NCBI GenBank assembly: GCA_002398825.1
Contig: DHBS01000003.1
Coordinates: forward strand, 77,158-110,268
Length of the DNA: 33,111 bases
Origin: Syntrophomonas sp. UBA4922
GTDB lineage: Bacteria > Bacillota > Syntrophomonadia > Syntrophomonadales > Syntrophomonadaceae
Direction of reading: 5' to 3'
Shown: in pieces, positions 1-7,927 of the stretch
How positions within the stretch are numbered: the first letter of the stretch is position 1
Layout of the letters: each line of letters begins with the position of its first letter
Program-made: the position numbers and the translations under genes
Notes under the pieces: generated by a model
Told to the model about the DNA's origin: nothing
What the model saw: only the letters and a program-made list of their open reading frames with translations
Databases searched by the model: none

Positions 1-1
1 C

Positions 2-1042
2 TCTTTGTCGGGATATATATCCCGCCCGGAGCTAAAAAAGTCCAACCGTAAACTGCAATGCTTCTATATCAACTGCCGCCCCATACGCAGCCCGCTTCTG
101 TACCGGGCGGTAGATCAGGCATATCAGGGCATGCTGGTCTCGCGGGAGTTTCCGGTAGCTATAATCAACATCGTCATCGATCCCGGGCAGGTGGATATCA
201 ATGTGCACCCGCAGAAAAACGAAGTTCGTTTCCGCAAGGATCATGATGTGTTTCGAGCGGTTCATGAGGTCATAAAAAACCGTTTACAGGAGCATCAGGT
301 AGGTATCAGCGGCTATCAGCGCGTCGCCCATGAGGCCGCAGCCGGGACCGATCTGGCCGAAGCCATATCAGGCGGTTGGATTTCCGGGGGTATCCCCGCC
401 TTTCAGAACTATAAGCCGGCTTTTCAGCCTAAGCCCAGGACCCTTGAACCAGATCCGGTCATTCGGTATCAAGACCCTGCTACCGCTGCCGTCAACATCA
501 TAGGTCAATTCCGGCAGTCTTATATTCTGGCGGAAATAGACCGGGTACTCTATATTGTCGACCAACACGCCGCTCATGAGCGCATCATATTCAACCGCTT
601 GCTCGACCGGGATCAGGCTCAGGCCAGGGAGTGCCAGGAATTGGTATTTCCTGTAGTAATAGAATTATCGACTTTAAAGGTCGAACTTTTGCAAGAACAG
701 AGCGAGTTTTTCCGCAGCCTGGGTTTCGACCTCGGCCTGCTGGGGCATAATACAGTAGTGATACGGGCTGTGCCTGCGGGCTTGAGCGGGCACGAAGAGC
801 AAACCATTGTAGAAATGCTGGATGCTCCCCAACCGGAAGGCAAAGATCAGTGGCGCGTCAAGGCCTTGATGAGGATGGCTTGCCAGCAGGCAGTCAAAGC
901 CGGCCAGCTTCTAAACCAGGCCGAAATGGCGCAATTGATTATGGAGCTGTTAGATACCCCGGATTACAAGTACTGCCCCCATGGACGCCCTACCTTGATA
1001 AAGATATCTTCTGAGGATTTGGAACACATGTTTAAGCGTTGA
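2..1042 (+). CDS. mutL: DNA mismatch repair protein MutL (C-terminal part, 5' end outside window)
   Basis: This is the 3' part of MutL, the mismatch-repair ATPase and endonuclease that acts with MutS. The frame is open at the left edge, so the N-terminal ATPase is missing and the TTG at position 5 is not the real start. The visible protein begins in the S5-fold domain 2 (GYISRPEL, then the NVHPQKNEVRF block). A Pro-rich linker follows, then the C-terminal dimerisation and endonuclease domain (IGQFRQSYIL, DQHAAHERI, ACQQAVKAG, CPHGRPT). The Zn/metal-site motifs ACxxxxKA and CPHGRP are present. The DQHA(x2)E(x4)E motif is present except that its last Glu is Asn (codon 593-595). The next gene follows almost immediately, as expected for an operon. 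Identification is firm; whether the nicking activity is intact is open. Confidence 0.96.
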   Translation, partial: SLSGYISRPELKKSNRKLQCFYINCRPIRSPLLYRAVDQAYQGMLVSREFPVAIINIVIDPGQVDINVHPQKNEVRFRKDHDVFRAVHEVIKNRLQEHQVGISGYQRVAHEAAAGTDLAEAISGGWISGGIPAFQNYKPAFQPKPRTLEPDPVIRYQDPATAAVNIIGQFRQSYILAEIDRVLYIVDQHAAHERIIFNRLLDRDQAQARECQELVFPVVIELSTLKVELLQEQSEFFRSLGFDLGLLGHNTVVIRAVPAGLSGHEEQTIVEMLDAPQPEGKDQWRVKALMRMACQQAVKAGQLLNQAEMAQLIMELLDTPDYKYCPHGRPTLIKISSEDLEHMFKR

Positions 1043-1054
1043 TTGAGGTCGTCA

Positions 1055-1837
1055 ATGAAGATTGTTGCTACCACAACCCAATCCCGGATAGAACCGGATC
1101 CGGCCTTCCGGCAGTTTCTGGATGACAGTCAGTTTGAGTATGTACCCCGTCAGCGCAGGGGGCTTTATGCCATACAGCAAGAATGTCAGACTGACGCCAT
1201 CCTGGTCTGGCAACGGCCAGTGCCGGTTCTGCATATCGGGGAGGACAAATTGTTTTTTCATCCCAGCATGGCCAAAGTGCGCCTCAGCGCTTACCGCAGG
1301 AAAGATCAGCCCGATCCTCTCATTGAGGCCGCCCGGGTTAAGCCGGGAGATCTTATACTGGACTGCACTATGGGGCTGGGAGCGGACAGCATCGTTCTGG
1401 CATATTTTGCCCAGGGCCAGGTGACAGCACTGGAATCCTCACCGGCTATCGCTTATACGATCAAATGGGGCATGCGGCTTTATGATTCCCGGATGCCCTG
1501 GCTTGATGAAGCCGTTCACCGCATCAAAGTCCAGGCTATCGACCATTTATGCTATTTACAGAGTCTGCCCGACAAATCCTTTGACCTGGTATACTTTGAT
1601 CCTATGTTTAGAAAACCGCTGTTGAAGAGCGAAACCCTTAGCCCTATCCGTATGCTTGGCGACTCACTGCCCTTGAGCGAACAGGCCATAAGCGAAGCCG
1701 GGCGGGTGGCCCGAAAAAGAGTGCTGTTGAAGGAACGAGCCGGAAGCCCTGAGTTTTCCAGGCTGGGATTCGATCAGGTAGTTGGCAGCGTACATAATCA
1801 GGTTCATTTCGGAATAATCGACGTCAACAGCGATTGA
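1055..1837 (+). CDS. class I SAM-dependent methyltransferase (RsmJ/DUF548-like)
   Basis: This is a predicted Rossmann-fold methyltransferase of about 260 residues. A SAM-binding motif I (DCTMGLGADS) lies near residue 105. A DPMFR motif near residue 185 sits where amino- or RNA-methyltransferases have their DPPY-like motif IV. The arrangement resembles the RsmJ/YhiQ (DUF548) group that methylates 16S rRNA, but RNA specificity is inferred from resemblance only. I prefer ATG 1055 over an in-frame TTG at 1043 because TGAGGT lies about 5 bases upstream of the ATG. The gene starts just after the mutL stop and ends just before miaA, so the three genes are very likely cotranscribed. Confidence 0.82.
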   Translation: MKIVATTTQSRIEPDPAFRQFLDDSQFEYVPRQRRGLYAIQQECQTDAILVWQRPVPVLHIGEDKLFFHPSMAKVRLSAYRRKDQPDPLIEAARVKPGDLILDCTMGLGADSIVLAYFAQGQVTALESSPAIAYTIKWGMRLYDSRMPWLDEAVHRIKVQAIDHLCYLQSLPDKSFDLVYFDPMFRKPLLKSETLSPIRMLGDSLPLSEQAISEAGRVARKRVLLKERAGSPEFSRLGFDQVVGSVHNQVHFGIIDVNSD

Positions 1838-1858
1838 CGCGCAAAGGTGGTTTACAAT

Positions 1859-2791
1859 TTGGATAAACTGCTGGCCATTGTGGGACCGACTGCTAGCGGT
1901 AAAACCACGCTGGCTGTTGAGCTGGCGGAAAAGCTTAATGGGGAAATACTGTCCTGCGACTCCATGCAGGTTTACCGGGGTATGGATATTGGCACTGCCA
2001 AGGCCACTCCGGTTGAGCAAGCCCGGGTAGCCCACCATCTCATCGACATCGTGGATCCCTGGGAGGAGTTCAGCGTCGCGCAGTACCAGCAATTGGCCAA
2101 AGCTACTATCAACCATCTTAACCAGAACGGTATACTGCCCGTTCTTACCGGGGGAACCGGCCTGTATTATCAGGCTGTGGTCGACGATTACCAGTTTTAC
2201 CCCATGGCCAAACGTCAGGCTATCCGGGATTACTGGAACAAACTTATATCGCTTCACGGGCTTGATTTCGCTTTTGAACGCCTCCAAGCGGTCGACCCCG
2301 ATTATGCTGCCATTATCGGCCGCAATGACCAGAGACGACTGGTGCGCGCCCTGGAGGTATTCGCATTGACCGGGGAGCCGTTTTCCCGTTTTCAGGCCCG
2401 CAACCGCCATCAATATCATCTGGTGGCGATTGGCTTGAGCATGGAACGCAGCCAGCTGTATGCCCGCATTGAACAGCGCGTCGACGGGATGATTGAACAG
2501 GGGTTGATTGAAGAGGTTCTGAGACTGCGGGAACAGGGATGTTCTTTGAGCCATACCTCCATGCAAGCTCTGGGATACAAGCAGGTTATGTATTATCTGG
2601 AAGGCTTTATCAACAAAGCGATGATGATAGAGGAGATCAAAAAAGAAACCCGTCGTTTCGCCAAGCGCCAGTTAACCTGGTTCAGAAAAGACCACCGTAT
2701 AATATGGCTTGAACCCGGTGAATTTTATGATGCTGATAAATTGGCAAAAAATATTTCTTTTTCAATGGCAGGACATATTTGGGGCTTGTAG
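1859..2791 (+). CDS. miaA: tRNA dimethylallyltransferase MiaA
   Basis: MiaA transfers a dimethylallyl group to N6 of A37 in tRNAs reading UNN codons. The sequence shows the N-terminal P-loop GPTASGKTT, the SCDSMQVYRGMDIGTAK block with the catalytic and A37-contacting residues, and the GGTGLYYQAVVDDY block. The length of about 310 aa is normal. The start is uncertain. GTG 1847 opens the longest frame, but AAAGGTGG (1843-1850) is spaced 8 bases from TTG 1859, and a start there gives the usual short leader before the P-loop, so I use 1859. It lies between the methyltransferase and hfq, and the mutL...miaA-hfq order is widely conserved. Confidence 0.95.
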   Translation: MDKLLAIVGPTASGKTTLAVELAEKLNGEILSCDSMQVYRGMDIGTAKATPVEQARVAHHLIDIVDPWEEFSVAQYQQLAKATINHLNQNGILPVLTGGTGLYYQAVVDDYQFYPMAKRQAIRDYWNKLISLHGLDFAFERLQAVDPDYAAIIGRNDQRRLVRALEVFALTGEPFSRFQARNRHQYHLVAIGLSMERSQLYARIEQRVDGMIEQGLIEEVLRLREQGCSLSHTSMQALGYKQVMYYLEGFINKAMMIEEIKKETRRFAKRQLTWFRKDHRIIWLEPGEFYDADKLAKNISFSMAGHIWGL

Positions 2792-2853
2792 AAATGTCTA
2801 CAGGAAGAGATAATAAAGAGTATGAGTTTTTATTGAATGGAGGGGCTGCTTAA

Positions 2854-3105
2854 ATGACGAAAGGCCAGATCAACCTGCAGGATACTTTCTTAAACCTGGT
2901 TAGGAAGGATAAGACCCCGGTCACCATCTACCTGGTAAATGGATTCCAAATCAAAGGCGTGGTGAAGGGATTCGATAATTTTACCGTGATAGTAGAAATG
3001 GACAACAAGCAACAGCTGGTTTATAAACACGCTATTTCCACCGTTGCGCCTATCCGCCCGCTCGGCATGCTTAATCTGGATTTCAGGAATGAAGAGGAAA
3101 AATAA
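2854..3105 (+). CDS. hfq: RNA chaperone Hfq
   Basis: Hfq is a hexameric Sm-like protein that binds small RNAs and mRNAs. The 83-residue product has the Sm1 region (INLQDTFLNLVRKDKTPVTIYLVNGFQIKGVVKGFDNFTV) and an Sm2 motif where YKHAIST replaces the common YKHAIS[TS]. A short acidic tail follows, as in Firmicutes Hfq. GGAGG lies 9 bases before ATG 2854. It follows miaA by about 60 bases and is followed directly by a strong terminator, so it closes the mutL-miaA-hfq transcription unit. Confidence 0.97.
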   Translation: MTKGQINLQDTFLNLVRKDKTPVTIYLVNGFQIKGVVKGFDNFTVIVEMDNKQQLVYKHAISTVAPIRPLGMLNLDFRNEEEK

Positions 3106-3130
3106 TCAAGAATAGAGGAATGTAGTTATA

Positions 3131-3165
3131 AAGGACCTTGTTCGTTTGAGAACAGGGTCCTTTTT
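3131..3165 (+). terminator. rho-independent terminator after hfq
   Basis: A 12-bp stem (AGGACCTTGTTC with GAACAGGGTCCT, one G-U pair) has a 6-base loop and is followed by TTTTT. It lies 26 bases past the hfq stop. Confidence 0.93.
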
Positions 3166-3274
3166 ATGAACCAGCCCTGGTAACCCACCAGCTGTAGCTA
3201 TGAATATGTTTGACAGACAAGCTTCGTTAATGATTAAGCGGGTAATGGTAAACACTTGAGGAATGGGAGGACCT

Positions 3275-4066
3275 ATGGAAAAGTTTATAAATCGAGAAGG
3301 ATGCCAAGTAGCTTATGAGTATTTGCCGGGGAAACAAGCCATCACTGTGATTTTAACGCATGGTTACGGACTGCATCGCGCCATGTGGGAGCCGCAGGTT
3401 GCATGTTTGCAGGAAAATGGCTATCCGGTGATCAACATTGATATCCGCGGCCATGGAAAGTCAAGGCCTGCGAACGAATTCAGTGTAAAACTGGCGACAG
3501 AAGATATTCAGGCTATAATCGATACGGAAAAGCCCGGACAGTATTTACTGTGCGGGCTTTCAATGGGCGCTTTTGTCGCGCAGGAATATGCATTCCTTGC
3601 CGGGGGCGCAGTAGGTTATATGCTGACAGGGGTAACGCCGTTATTCATGCCTTATCCTAAATGGGAAAAGACACTGTTAGCATACTCCGGGGCGATTATG
3701 AAGTATCTTTACACCTGGCAGGGACTTAAAAAAGCCATGGCCAAAGGAAGCGTCCATACAAAACCGGCATTGCTGAATATCGCGCAGATGTTCGAGGAAA
3801 TGGATAAGCGGGAATTTCTTATGTCGTGGCAGGGTTTTAGCGCCTGTCTGCATGAAGAAAGGTTCAGATTTGACGCGCCGTTGCTGGTGGTTGCCGGTGA
3901 GCAGGATACAAGAGGAACCATACAAAAGCATCTTGCGGATTGGACCAAGCATTATACGGATTGTACGGTAAAAACCATTGCCAACGCGGGCCATGTGGCA
4001 AATCTGGACCAGCCCGAACAATTCAACCGGTTATTGCTTTCTTTTATAAATGATTGTACGTCGTAA
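3275..4066 (+). CDS. alpha/beta-fold hydrolase
   Basis: This is a predicted soluble serine hydrolase of about 263 residues. The catalytic triad can be read as Ser96 in GLSMGA, Asp211 in VVAGEQD and His240 in NAGHVANL. The oxyanion-hole strand is LTHGYG and the lid region lies around residues 115-190. The family covers esterases, lipases and C-C hydrolases, and the substrate cannot be told from sequence. ATG 3275 is preferred over ATG 3263 because GGGAGG (3265-3270) precedes it by 4 bases. A TTGACA at 3210-3215 could be a -35 box, but its -10 partner is poor. The gene lies alone between the hfq terminator and the spoVK promoter. It is not part of the B. subtilis version of this neighbourhood, so it is likely a local insertion. 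Confidence 0.85.
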   Translation: MEKFINREGCQVAYEYLPGKQAITVILTHGYGLHRAMWEPQVACLQENGYPVINIDIRGHGKSRPANEFSVKLATEDIQAIIDTEKPGQYLLCGLSMGAFVAQEYAFLAGGAVGYMLTGVTPLFMPYPKWEKTLLAYSGAIMKYLYTWQGLKKAMAKGSVHTKPALLNIAQMFEEMDKREFLMSWQGFSACLHEERFRFDAPLLVVAGEQDTRGTIQKHLADWTKHYTDCTVKTIANAGHVANLDQPEQFNRLLLSFINDCTS

Positions 4067-4179
4067 AAAGCTCAGCCAACCAAGCTAACCAAGAAAGGCC
4101 AACAAATAGAATCTTCCTTGCTGGCCGGTCCTCAACCCTGTTGCCCCCAAACAGGTAAAACCAACCTGCTCCGAAGTAG

Positions 4180-4208
4180 CACCACTTTTGTCTGGGTGTC
4201 ATATGATA
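4180..4208 (+). promoter_or_regulatory. candidate sigma-K-type promoter for spoVK
   Basis: CACC at 4180-4183 and CATATGATA at 4200-4208 fit the Bacillus sigma-K pattern (AC, about 17 bases, CATAnnnTA). The spacing from AC to CATA is 17. It lies 28 bases before the spoVK start. B. subtilis spoVK is known to use mother-cell sigma factors, which supports the reading, but the sequence match alone is modest evidence. Confidence 0.5.
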
Positions 4209-4236
4209 GGGTACAACAGATAGGAGTAGTGATACA

Positions 4237-5133
4237 GTGCAAATATCAAAAAAGTTTAACAATCCCGAGGTCTTTCCGCAGCGGGCATCCAGCAATTTTT
4301 GCCCGGAAATTTTCGACCGTCCTTCCTTTAAAGAACTGGATAAATTGATCGGACTGATGGATGTAAAAAAAATGCTGGCCGAGATTACCGCTTTCAGTTT
4401 GATACAGATCAAACGCTCCGAGCAGAATCTCAAGTCACAGCCGGTGTCCCTGCATATGATATTCAAGGGCAATCCCGGTACGGGCAAAACCACGGTAGCG
4501 CGCATCCTGGGCAAGATTTTCAAAGATATCGGGCTGCTCGATAAAGGGCATCTGGTCGAGGTGGAGAGAGCCGACCTGGTAGGGGAGTATATCGGTCACA
4601 CCGCGCAGAAAGCCAAGGAAAGCGTTCAAAAAGCCCTGGGCGGTATTCTATTTGTTGACGAGGCCTATACGCTGGCACAGGGTGGGGAAAAAGACTTTGG
4701 CAAAGAGGCCATCGCCACTATAGTGAAACAGATGGAGGACCACCGGGATAATCTGGTGGTGATACTGGCCGGGTACTGCAACGAAATGGATCATTTCGTG
4801 CGTTCCAATCCCGGCTTAAGATCAAGATTTCCGATACACATACATTTTAATGATTATCTCTGTGAAGAACTTTTCCAAATAGCCCTGCACCTTTACGCCG
4901 AGAGGGAGTATGCACTAAGCAGCGCCGGCCGTTGGAAGTTGAAGCATATCCTGACCGAGTTTACCAGCCACAGGCATCCCCACAGCGGCAATGCCCGCTT
5001 TGTGCGCAATCTCACCGAAAAATCAATTCGCCGCCAGGCCTTGCGCATCATAGACAAGACCCATTTGACCCGCAAAGACTTGACCACCATTGAGGATGTT
5101 GATTTGCCGGAACTTGCGGACCTCAAAACCTGA
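4237..5133 (+). CDS. spoVK: stage V sporulation protein K-like AAA ATPase
   Basis: This is an AAA+ ATPase of the SpoVK/CbbX type, 298 residues (B. subtilis SpoVK is about 320). Walker A is GNPGTGKTT (residues 78-86), Walker B is ILFVDEAYT (137-145), and the arginine-finger segment is NPGLRSRFP (191-199). The GLMDVKKMLAEI segment before Walker A is typical of the family. SpoVK is needed for late spore maturation in B. subtilis. The start is GTG 4237, with AGGAG 10 bases upstream. Position downstream of hfq and upstream of the ynbB-like gene and glnA matches the B. subtilis order, which raises confidence that this is SpoVK and not a CbbX-like Rubisco activase; no Rubisco genes are nearby. Confidence 0.85.
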   Translation: MQISKKFNNPEVFPQRASSNFCPEIFDRPSFKELDKLIGLMDVKKMLAEITAFSLIQIKRSEQNLKSQPVSLHMIFKGNPGTGKTTVARILGKIFKDIGLLDKGHLVEVERADLVGEYIGHTAQKAKESVQKALGGILFVDEAYTLAQGGEKDFGKEAIATIVKQMEDHRDNLVVILAGYCNEMDHFVRSNPGLRSRFPIHIHFNDYLCEELFQIALHLYAEREYALSSAGRWKLKHILTEFTSHRHPHSGNARFVRNLTEKSIRRQALRIIDKTHLTRKDLTTIEDVDLPELADLKT

Positions 5134-5228
5134 TCATGGCAAAACACTGCATAGGCGTGATGATCGAGTCGACGGACCGGTGTGTTCTTGCGGCTGAAAG
5201 CCAGACTGGCGGGCTTGATCATTCCACA

Positions 5229-5705
5229 TCATTCGTTCTCTTCATGAATCGCCTGCTCTTTTCGAAGTGATGCTGCAGTCAATATTCCCTGAGAGATGAG
5301 GGAAAGCATCAAAATCAGCAGCAGAATCCACCATCCGACAGACTCAAAGATGTCCTCCGGAACTATTAGGGTGTACCCCATATAGGCAAGAAACAACGCT
5401 GCCTGCACAATTTTATGCGCTCTGGCATCCGCCTCATTTTTCAAGGCGTTCAGCCTTTCATCATTCTCATTGATAATAATTGCTTTCATGGTTTGGGGGT
5501 TGTTCCGTATCCTGGTCAGCTTGAGGTAATAAAAGAAAGACACTGTCAAGGGGATGAAAGACAATCCGACCACCGACCGGTTGTTTGCTATGATGCGAGC
5601 ATCTGTCCAGGCAAAGGCTATTCCCACTGCCAACAGAGCCATTCCCACAATCAGGGCTGCATACATAATGATTCTGGCTTCTTTAACGATCCTATCGGTA
5701 TTCAT
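5229..5705 (-). CDS. four-helix membrane protein paired with an HTH regulator (DUF2178-like)
   Basis: The product is 158 residues with four predicted membrane helices, near residues 13-33, 44-62, 97-114 and 123-146. A charged loop, INENDERLNALKNEADARA (about residues 76-94), lies between helices 2 and 3. An NExDER...A loop between helices is characteristic of the DUF2178 group of small membrane proteins that accompany short Xre-type repressors; the family assignment is from memory and moderate. Its function is unknown. The start ATG lies 3 bases after the stop of the HTH gene with TGGGAGGA upstream, so the two are translated from one mRNA. Confidence 0.72.
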   Translation of the reverse strand: MNTDRIVKEARIIMYAALIVGMALLAVGIAFAWTDARIIANNRSVVGLSFIPLTVSFFYYLKLTRIRNNPQTMKAIIINENDERLNALKNEADARAHKIVQAALFLAYMGYTLIVPEDIFESVGWWILLLILMLSLISQGILTAASLRKEQAIHEENE

Positions 5706-5708
5706 TAA

Positions 5709-5903
5709 TCAATCCTCCCAAAAAAGTTGATCCAGGGTTTTGTTCAAGGCCCTGCAGATTTCAACACATAATTTCAAACTGGGATTATACTTACCCGACT
5801 CAATCAAATGAATGGTCTGCCTGGTGACTCCTACTATTTCCGCAAGCTGTTCTTGAGACAAGTCCAATTCAACTCTGGCCATTTTTATTTTTTTGTTTTT
5901 CAA
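5709..5903 (-). CDS. short Xre/YozG-type HTH transcriptional regulator
   Basis: A minimal DNA-binding protein of about 64 residues that is almost wholly one HTH domain (LSQEQLAEIVGVTRQTI, then ESGKYNPSL). These stand-alone repressors usually control the membrane-protein gene next to them. The longest frame opens with ATG-ATG at 5912, but AGGAG (5913-5917) abuts those codons. TTG 5903 has a 9-base spacing and gives the usual family start (MKNKKIKMARVELDLSQ), so I use it. It is followed by the membrane-protein gene with a 3-base gap. A perfect inverted repeat just upstream is a natural candidate for its own operator. Confidence 0.88.
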   Translation of the reverse strand: MKNKKIKMARVELDLSQEQLAEIVGVTRQTIHLIESGKYNPSLKLCVEICRALNKTLDQLFWED

Positions 5904-5923
5904 AAGCATCATCTCCTGACATC

Positions 5924-5952
5924 ATTATAATTAATATATTACATAAAGTAAA
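5924..5952 (-). promoter_or_regulatory. candidate promoter of the HTH/membrane-protein cassette
   Basis: On the reverse strand TTTACT (5952-5947) and TATAAT (5929-5924) are separated by 17 bases. The inverted repeat at 5933-5978 covers the -35 box and most of the spacer, so a bound protein would block polymerase. The predicted leader is very short, which is a weakness of this assignment in such AT-rich DNA. Confidence 0.5.
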
Positions 5953-5978
5953 ATATATTTTGCTTTATGTAATATATT
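5933..5978. repeat. 16-bp perfect inverted repeat (candidate operator)
   Basis: AATATATTACATAAAG (5933-5948) and its exact reverse complement (5963-5978) flank a 14-base AT-rich spacer. It lies 30 bases upstream of the HTH gene. Confidence 0.85.
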
Positions 5979-6068
5979 TTTTGCACGACGCCTCGCTTCC
6001 CAGATGAAACACCACATGTCAAACGAATTGTGGTTCTTCACCAGGCCCGTGTATAATATGAAGGGTAG

Positions 6069-7343
6069 ATGCACTACAAAAGACGGAAAGTGAGGCCGCA
6101 ATCATTGGCGGATGCCATGGAAGCTGTAAGAAAAGCCGAAAGCTTGGTTTATCCACAGTTTAGACTATTTGAAGATAATGCCTATATTAATGGAGAGCGG
6201 GTGCTGAAGGCCTTTCAGCAAGCCCGGGTGCGGGAGCATCATTTTTATGGTTCTACCGGCTACGGCTATGGAGATACCGGCCGTGCAGCATTAGAAAGGG
6301 TTTATGCCGAGGTTTTTCAGGCCGAGGATGCCCTGGTGCGCCCGCAGATCGTATCCGGCACCCATGCCATAACAGCTTGCTTGTTCGCGCTGCTGCAGCC
6401 GGGGGATGGATTGCTCAGCATCAGCGGCAGGCCCTATGACACCCTGTTAAACATTATTGACGGAGGCCCTGAGCGCAAAGGCACTTTAATGAAGAAGGGC
6501 ATCCTTTATAAGGAGATACCCCTAACCCGAGCCGGGCTGCCGGATGAAAAGTCTATTAAAGAGGCGGTGGACCGGAATACCAAACTGGTGTTGATCCAGC
6601 GTTCCCGCGGCTACAGCCTGCGCCCGGCCATCCCGGTCCAAGGGATTAAACGCCTGGTTGAATTGGTGAAAGGGCAAAAGCCTGACTGCATTGTTCTGGT
6701 GGACAACTGTTACGGGGAGTTTGTCGAGCAGCAAGAACCCTGCCAGGCGGGAGCTGATCTGGTGGCAGGCTCCTTGATCAAGAACCCCGGCGGGGGACTG
6801 GCCCCTAACGGTGGTTATATCGCGGGACGGGCCCCACTGATCGAGTCCATCGCTTATTACCTTACCGCACCCGGACTGGGCAAGGAAATGGGCTCCAGCC
6901 TGGTTGATAAGCGCTGGTTTTTTCAGGGCCTGTTTATGGCTCCGCATACGGTGTTGCAGGCACTGAAGGGGGCGGTTTTATTGGCTGCCCTGTTCGAAGA
7001 GGCGGGCTACCGGGTAGAGCCCGGATGGAGTGAGCCCCGGGCTGATATCATACAGTCCATCTGTTTCGATCATATAGACCAGCTGCAGCGCTGCTGTCAG
7101 GTGGTGCAGAATTGCTCGCCGGTAGACAGTGATGTGCAGTTGGAATTTGCCCATCTTCCGGGCTATGATGTTCCAGTGATAATGGCAGCGGGCACTTTTG
7201 TACAGGGATCTTCAATTGAATTCTCCTGTGATGCCCCGGCCAGAAAGCCCTACTGTGCCTATGTGCAGGGGGGGTTAACCTATGAACACTGTCGTTATGC
7301 GGCGGCTCAACTGATTCGGGCATTAAGGCCGCCAGCTGATTGA
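6069..7343 (+). CDS. YnbB-like PLP enzyme (methionine gamma-lyase / 'aluminium resistance' family)
   Basis: This is a fold-type I pyridoxal-phosphate enzyme of 424 residues. Visible landmarks are the FHFYGSTGYGYGDTGR-like block (residues 57-72), RPQIVSGTHAI (91-101), the PLP-nitrogen Asp in LVDNCYGEF (D212) and the Schiff-base lysine in AGSLIKNPGGG (K238). B. subtilis YnbB is the close relative. The family is labelled aluminium resistance or cystathionine/methionine lyase, but the true substrate is not established. ATG 6069 has AAGGG just upstream. TATAAT at 6052-6057 is so close that either the promoter or the start may be wrong; ATG 6114 is the alternative. Its position before glnA is the same as in B. 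subtilis. Confidence 0.88.
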   Translation: MHYKRRKVRPQSLADAMEAVRKAESLVYPQFRLFEDNAYINGERVLKAFQQARVREHHFYGSTGYGYGDTGRAALERVYAEVFQAEDALVRPQIVSGTHAITACLFALLQPGDGLLSISGRPYDTLLNIIDGGPERKGTLMKKGILYKEIPLTRAGLPDEKSIKEAVDRNTKLVLIQRSRGYSLRPAIPVQGIKRLVELVKGQKPDCIVLVDNCYGEFVEQQEPCQAGADLVAGSLIKNPGGGLAPNGGYIAGRAPLIESIAYYLTAPGLGKEMGSSLVDKRWFFQGLFMAPHTVLQALKGAVLLAALFEEAGYRVEPGWSEPRADIIQSICFDHIDQLQRCCQVVQNCSPVDSDVQLEFAHLPGYDVPVIMAAGTFVQGSSIEFSCDAPARKPYCAYVQGGLTYEHCRYAAAQLIRALRPPAD

Positions 7344-7361
7344 CCTTTAGGAGGTGTATTG

Positions 7362-7847
7362 ATGATGACCGATACTCTGGTGCTGGTTCTGGCGGTGCTT
7401 TTAATGCTGGCGGGACTGGTGGGAGTTATTGTTCCATTGATTCCAGGTATACCCCTGATTTTAGGCATCATTGTGGCTTATGGCTGGTATGAAGGCTTTG
7501 AGGTTATCAACGTGGCATATATCGCTATGATGGGTGGAATCACCTTGTTGTCGGTAGTCGTCGACTATCTGTCAACTACTCTGGGAGCTAAATATTCGGG
7601 CTCCACCCGGGCCGGAGTATGGGGCGCTTTTATCGGCACTTTTGTAGGACTGTTTATTTTTCCTCCCCTGGGATTGTTGATAGGACCCTGGGTTGGAGCC
7701 ATGCTGGGGGAGTACCTCAGTGTAAACGACATAAACAAGGCTGTGAAAGCCGGATTCGGCACTGTGATAGGATTGTTCTCGGGACTGTTTTTTAATCTTC
7801 TATTAGGGATAATAATGGTAGTCTCGTTTTTGGTTAGAGTTATATAG
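7362..7847 (+). CDS. DUF456 family integral membrane protein
   Basis: A very hydrophobic protein of about 161 residues with four or five membrane segments and repeated glycine-rich turns (PGIPLIL, YLSTTLGAKYSGSTRAGVWGA, IFPPLGLLIGPWVGAMLGEYL). The Gly-rich middle with GAKxxGSxxAGxxGAxxG is diagnostic of DUF456. The function is unknown. AGGAGGTG at 7349-7356 sets the start at ATG 7362, with ATG 7365 also possible. It follows the YnbB-like gene by 18 bases and is probably cotranscribed with it. Confidence 0.85.
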   Translation: MMTDTLVLVLAVLLMLAGLVGVIVPLIPGIPLILGIIVAYGWYEGFEVINVAYIAMMGGITLLSVVVDYLSTTLGAKYSGSTRAGVWGAFIGTFVGLFIFPPLGLLIGPWVGAMLGEYLSVNDINKAVKAGFGTVIGLFSGLFFNLLLGIIMVVSFLVRVI

Positions 7848-7866
7848 TATACATGCCGCGGAGCGG

Positions 7867-7895
7867 TTTACTGCCGCAGACAGGTGTGGTATGCT
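7867..7895 (+). promoter_or_regulatory. candidate glnA promoter
   Basis: TTTACT (7867-7872), a 17-base spacer and TATGCT (7890-7895), 32 bases before the glnA start. I see no GlnR/TnrA site (TGTnAn7TnACA) in this gap, so nitrogen control of the B. subtilis type is not evident. Confidence 0.4.
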
Positions 7896-7927
7896 AGGAC
7901 TTTGAGAACGCTAACAGGAGGCTTATT

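Noticed and set aside
7848..7927. GlnR/TnrA operator or riboswitch upstream of glnA
   Set aside because: No TGTnAn7TnACA dyad and too little sequence for a structured leader.
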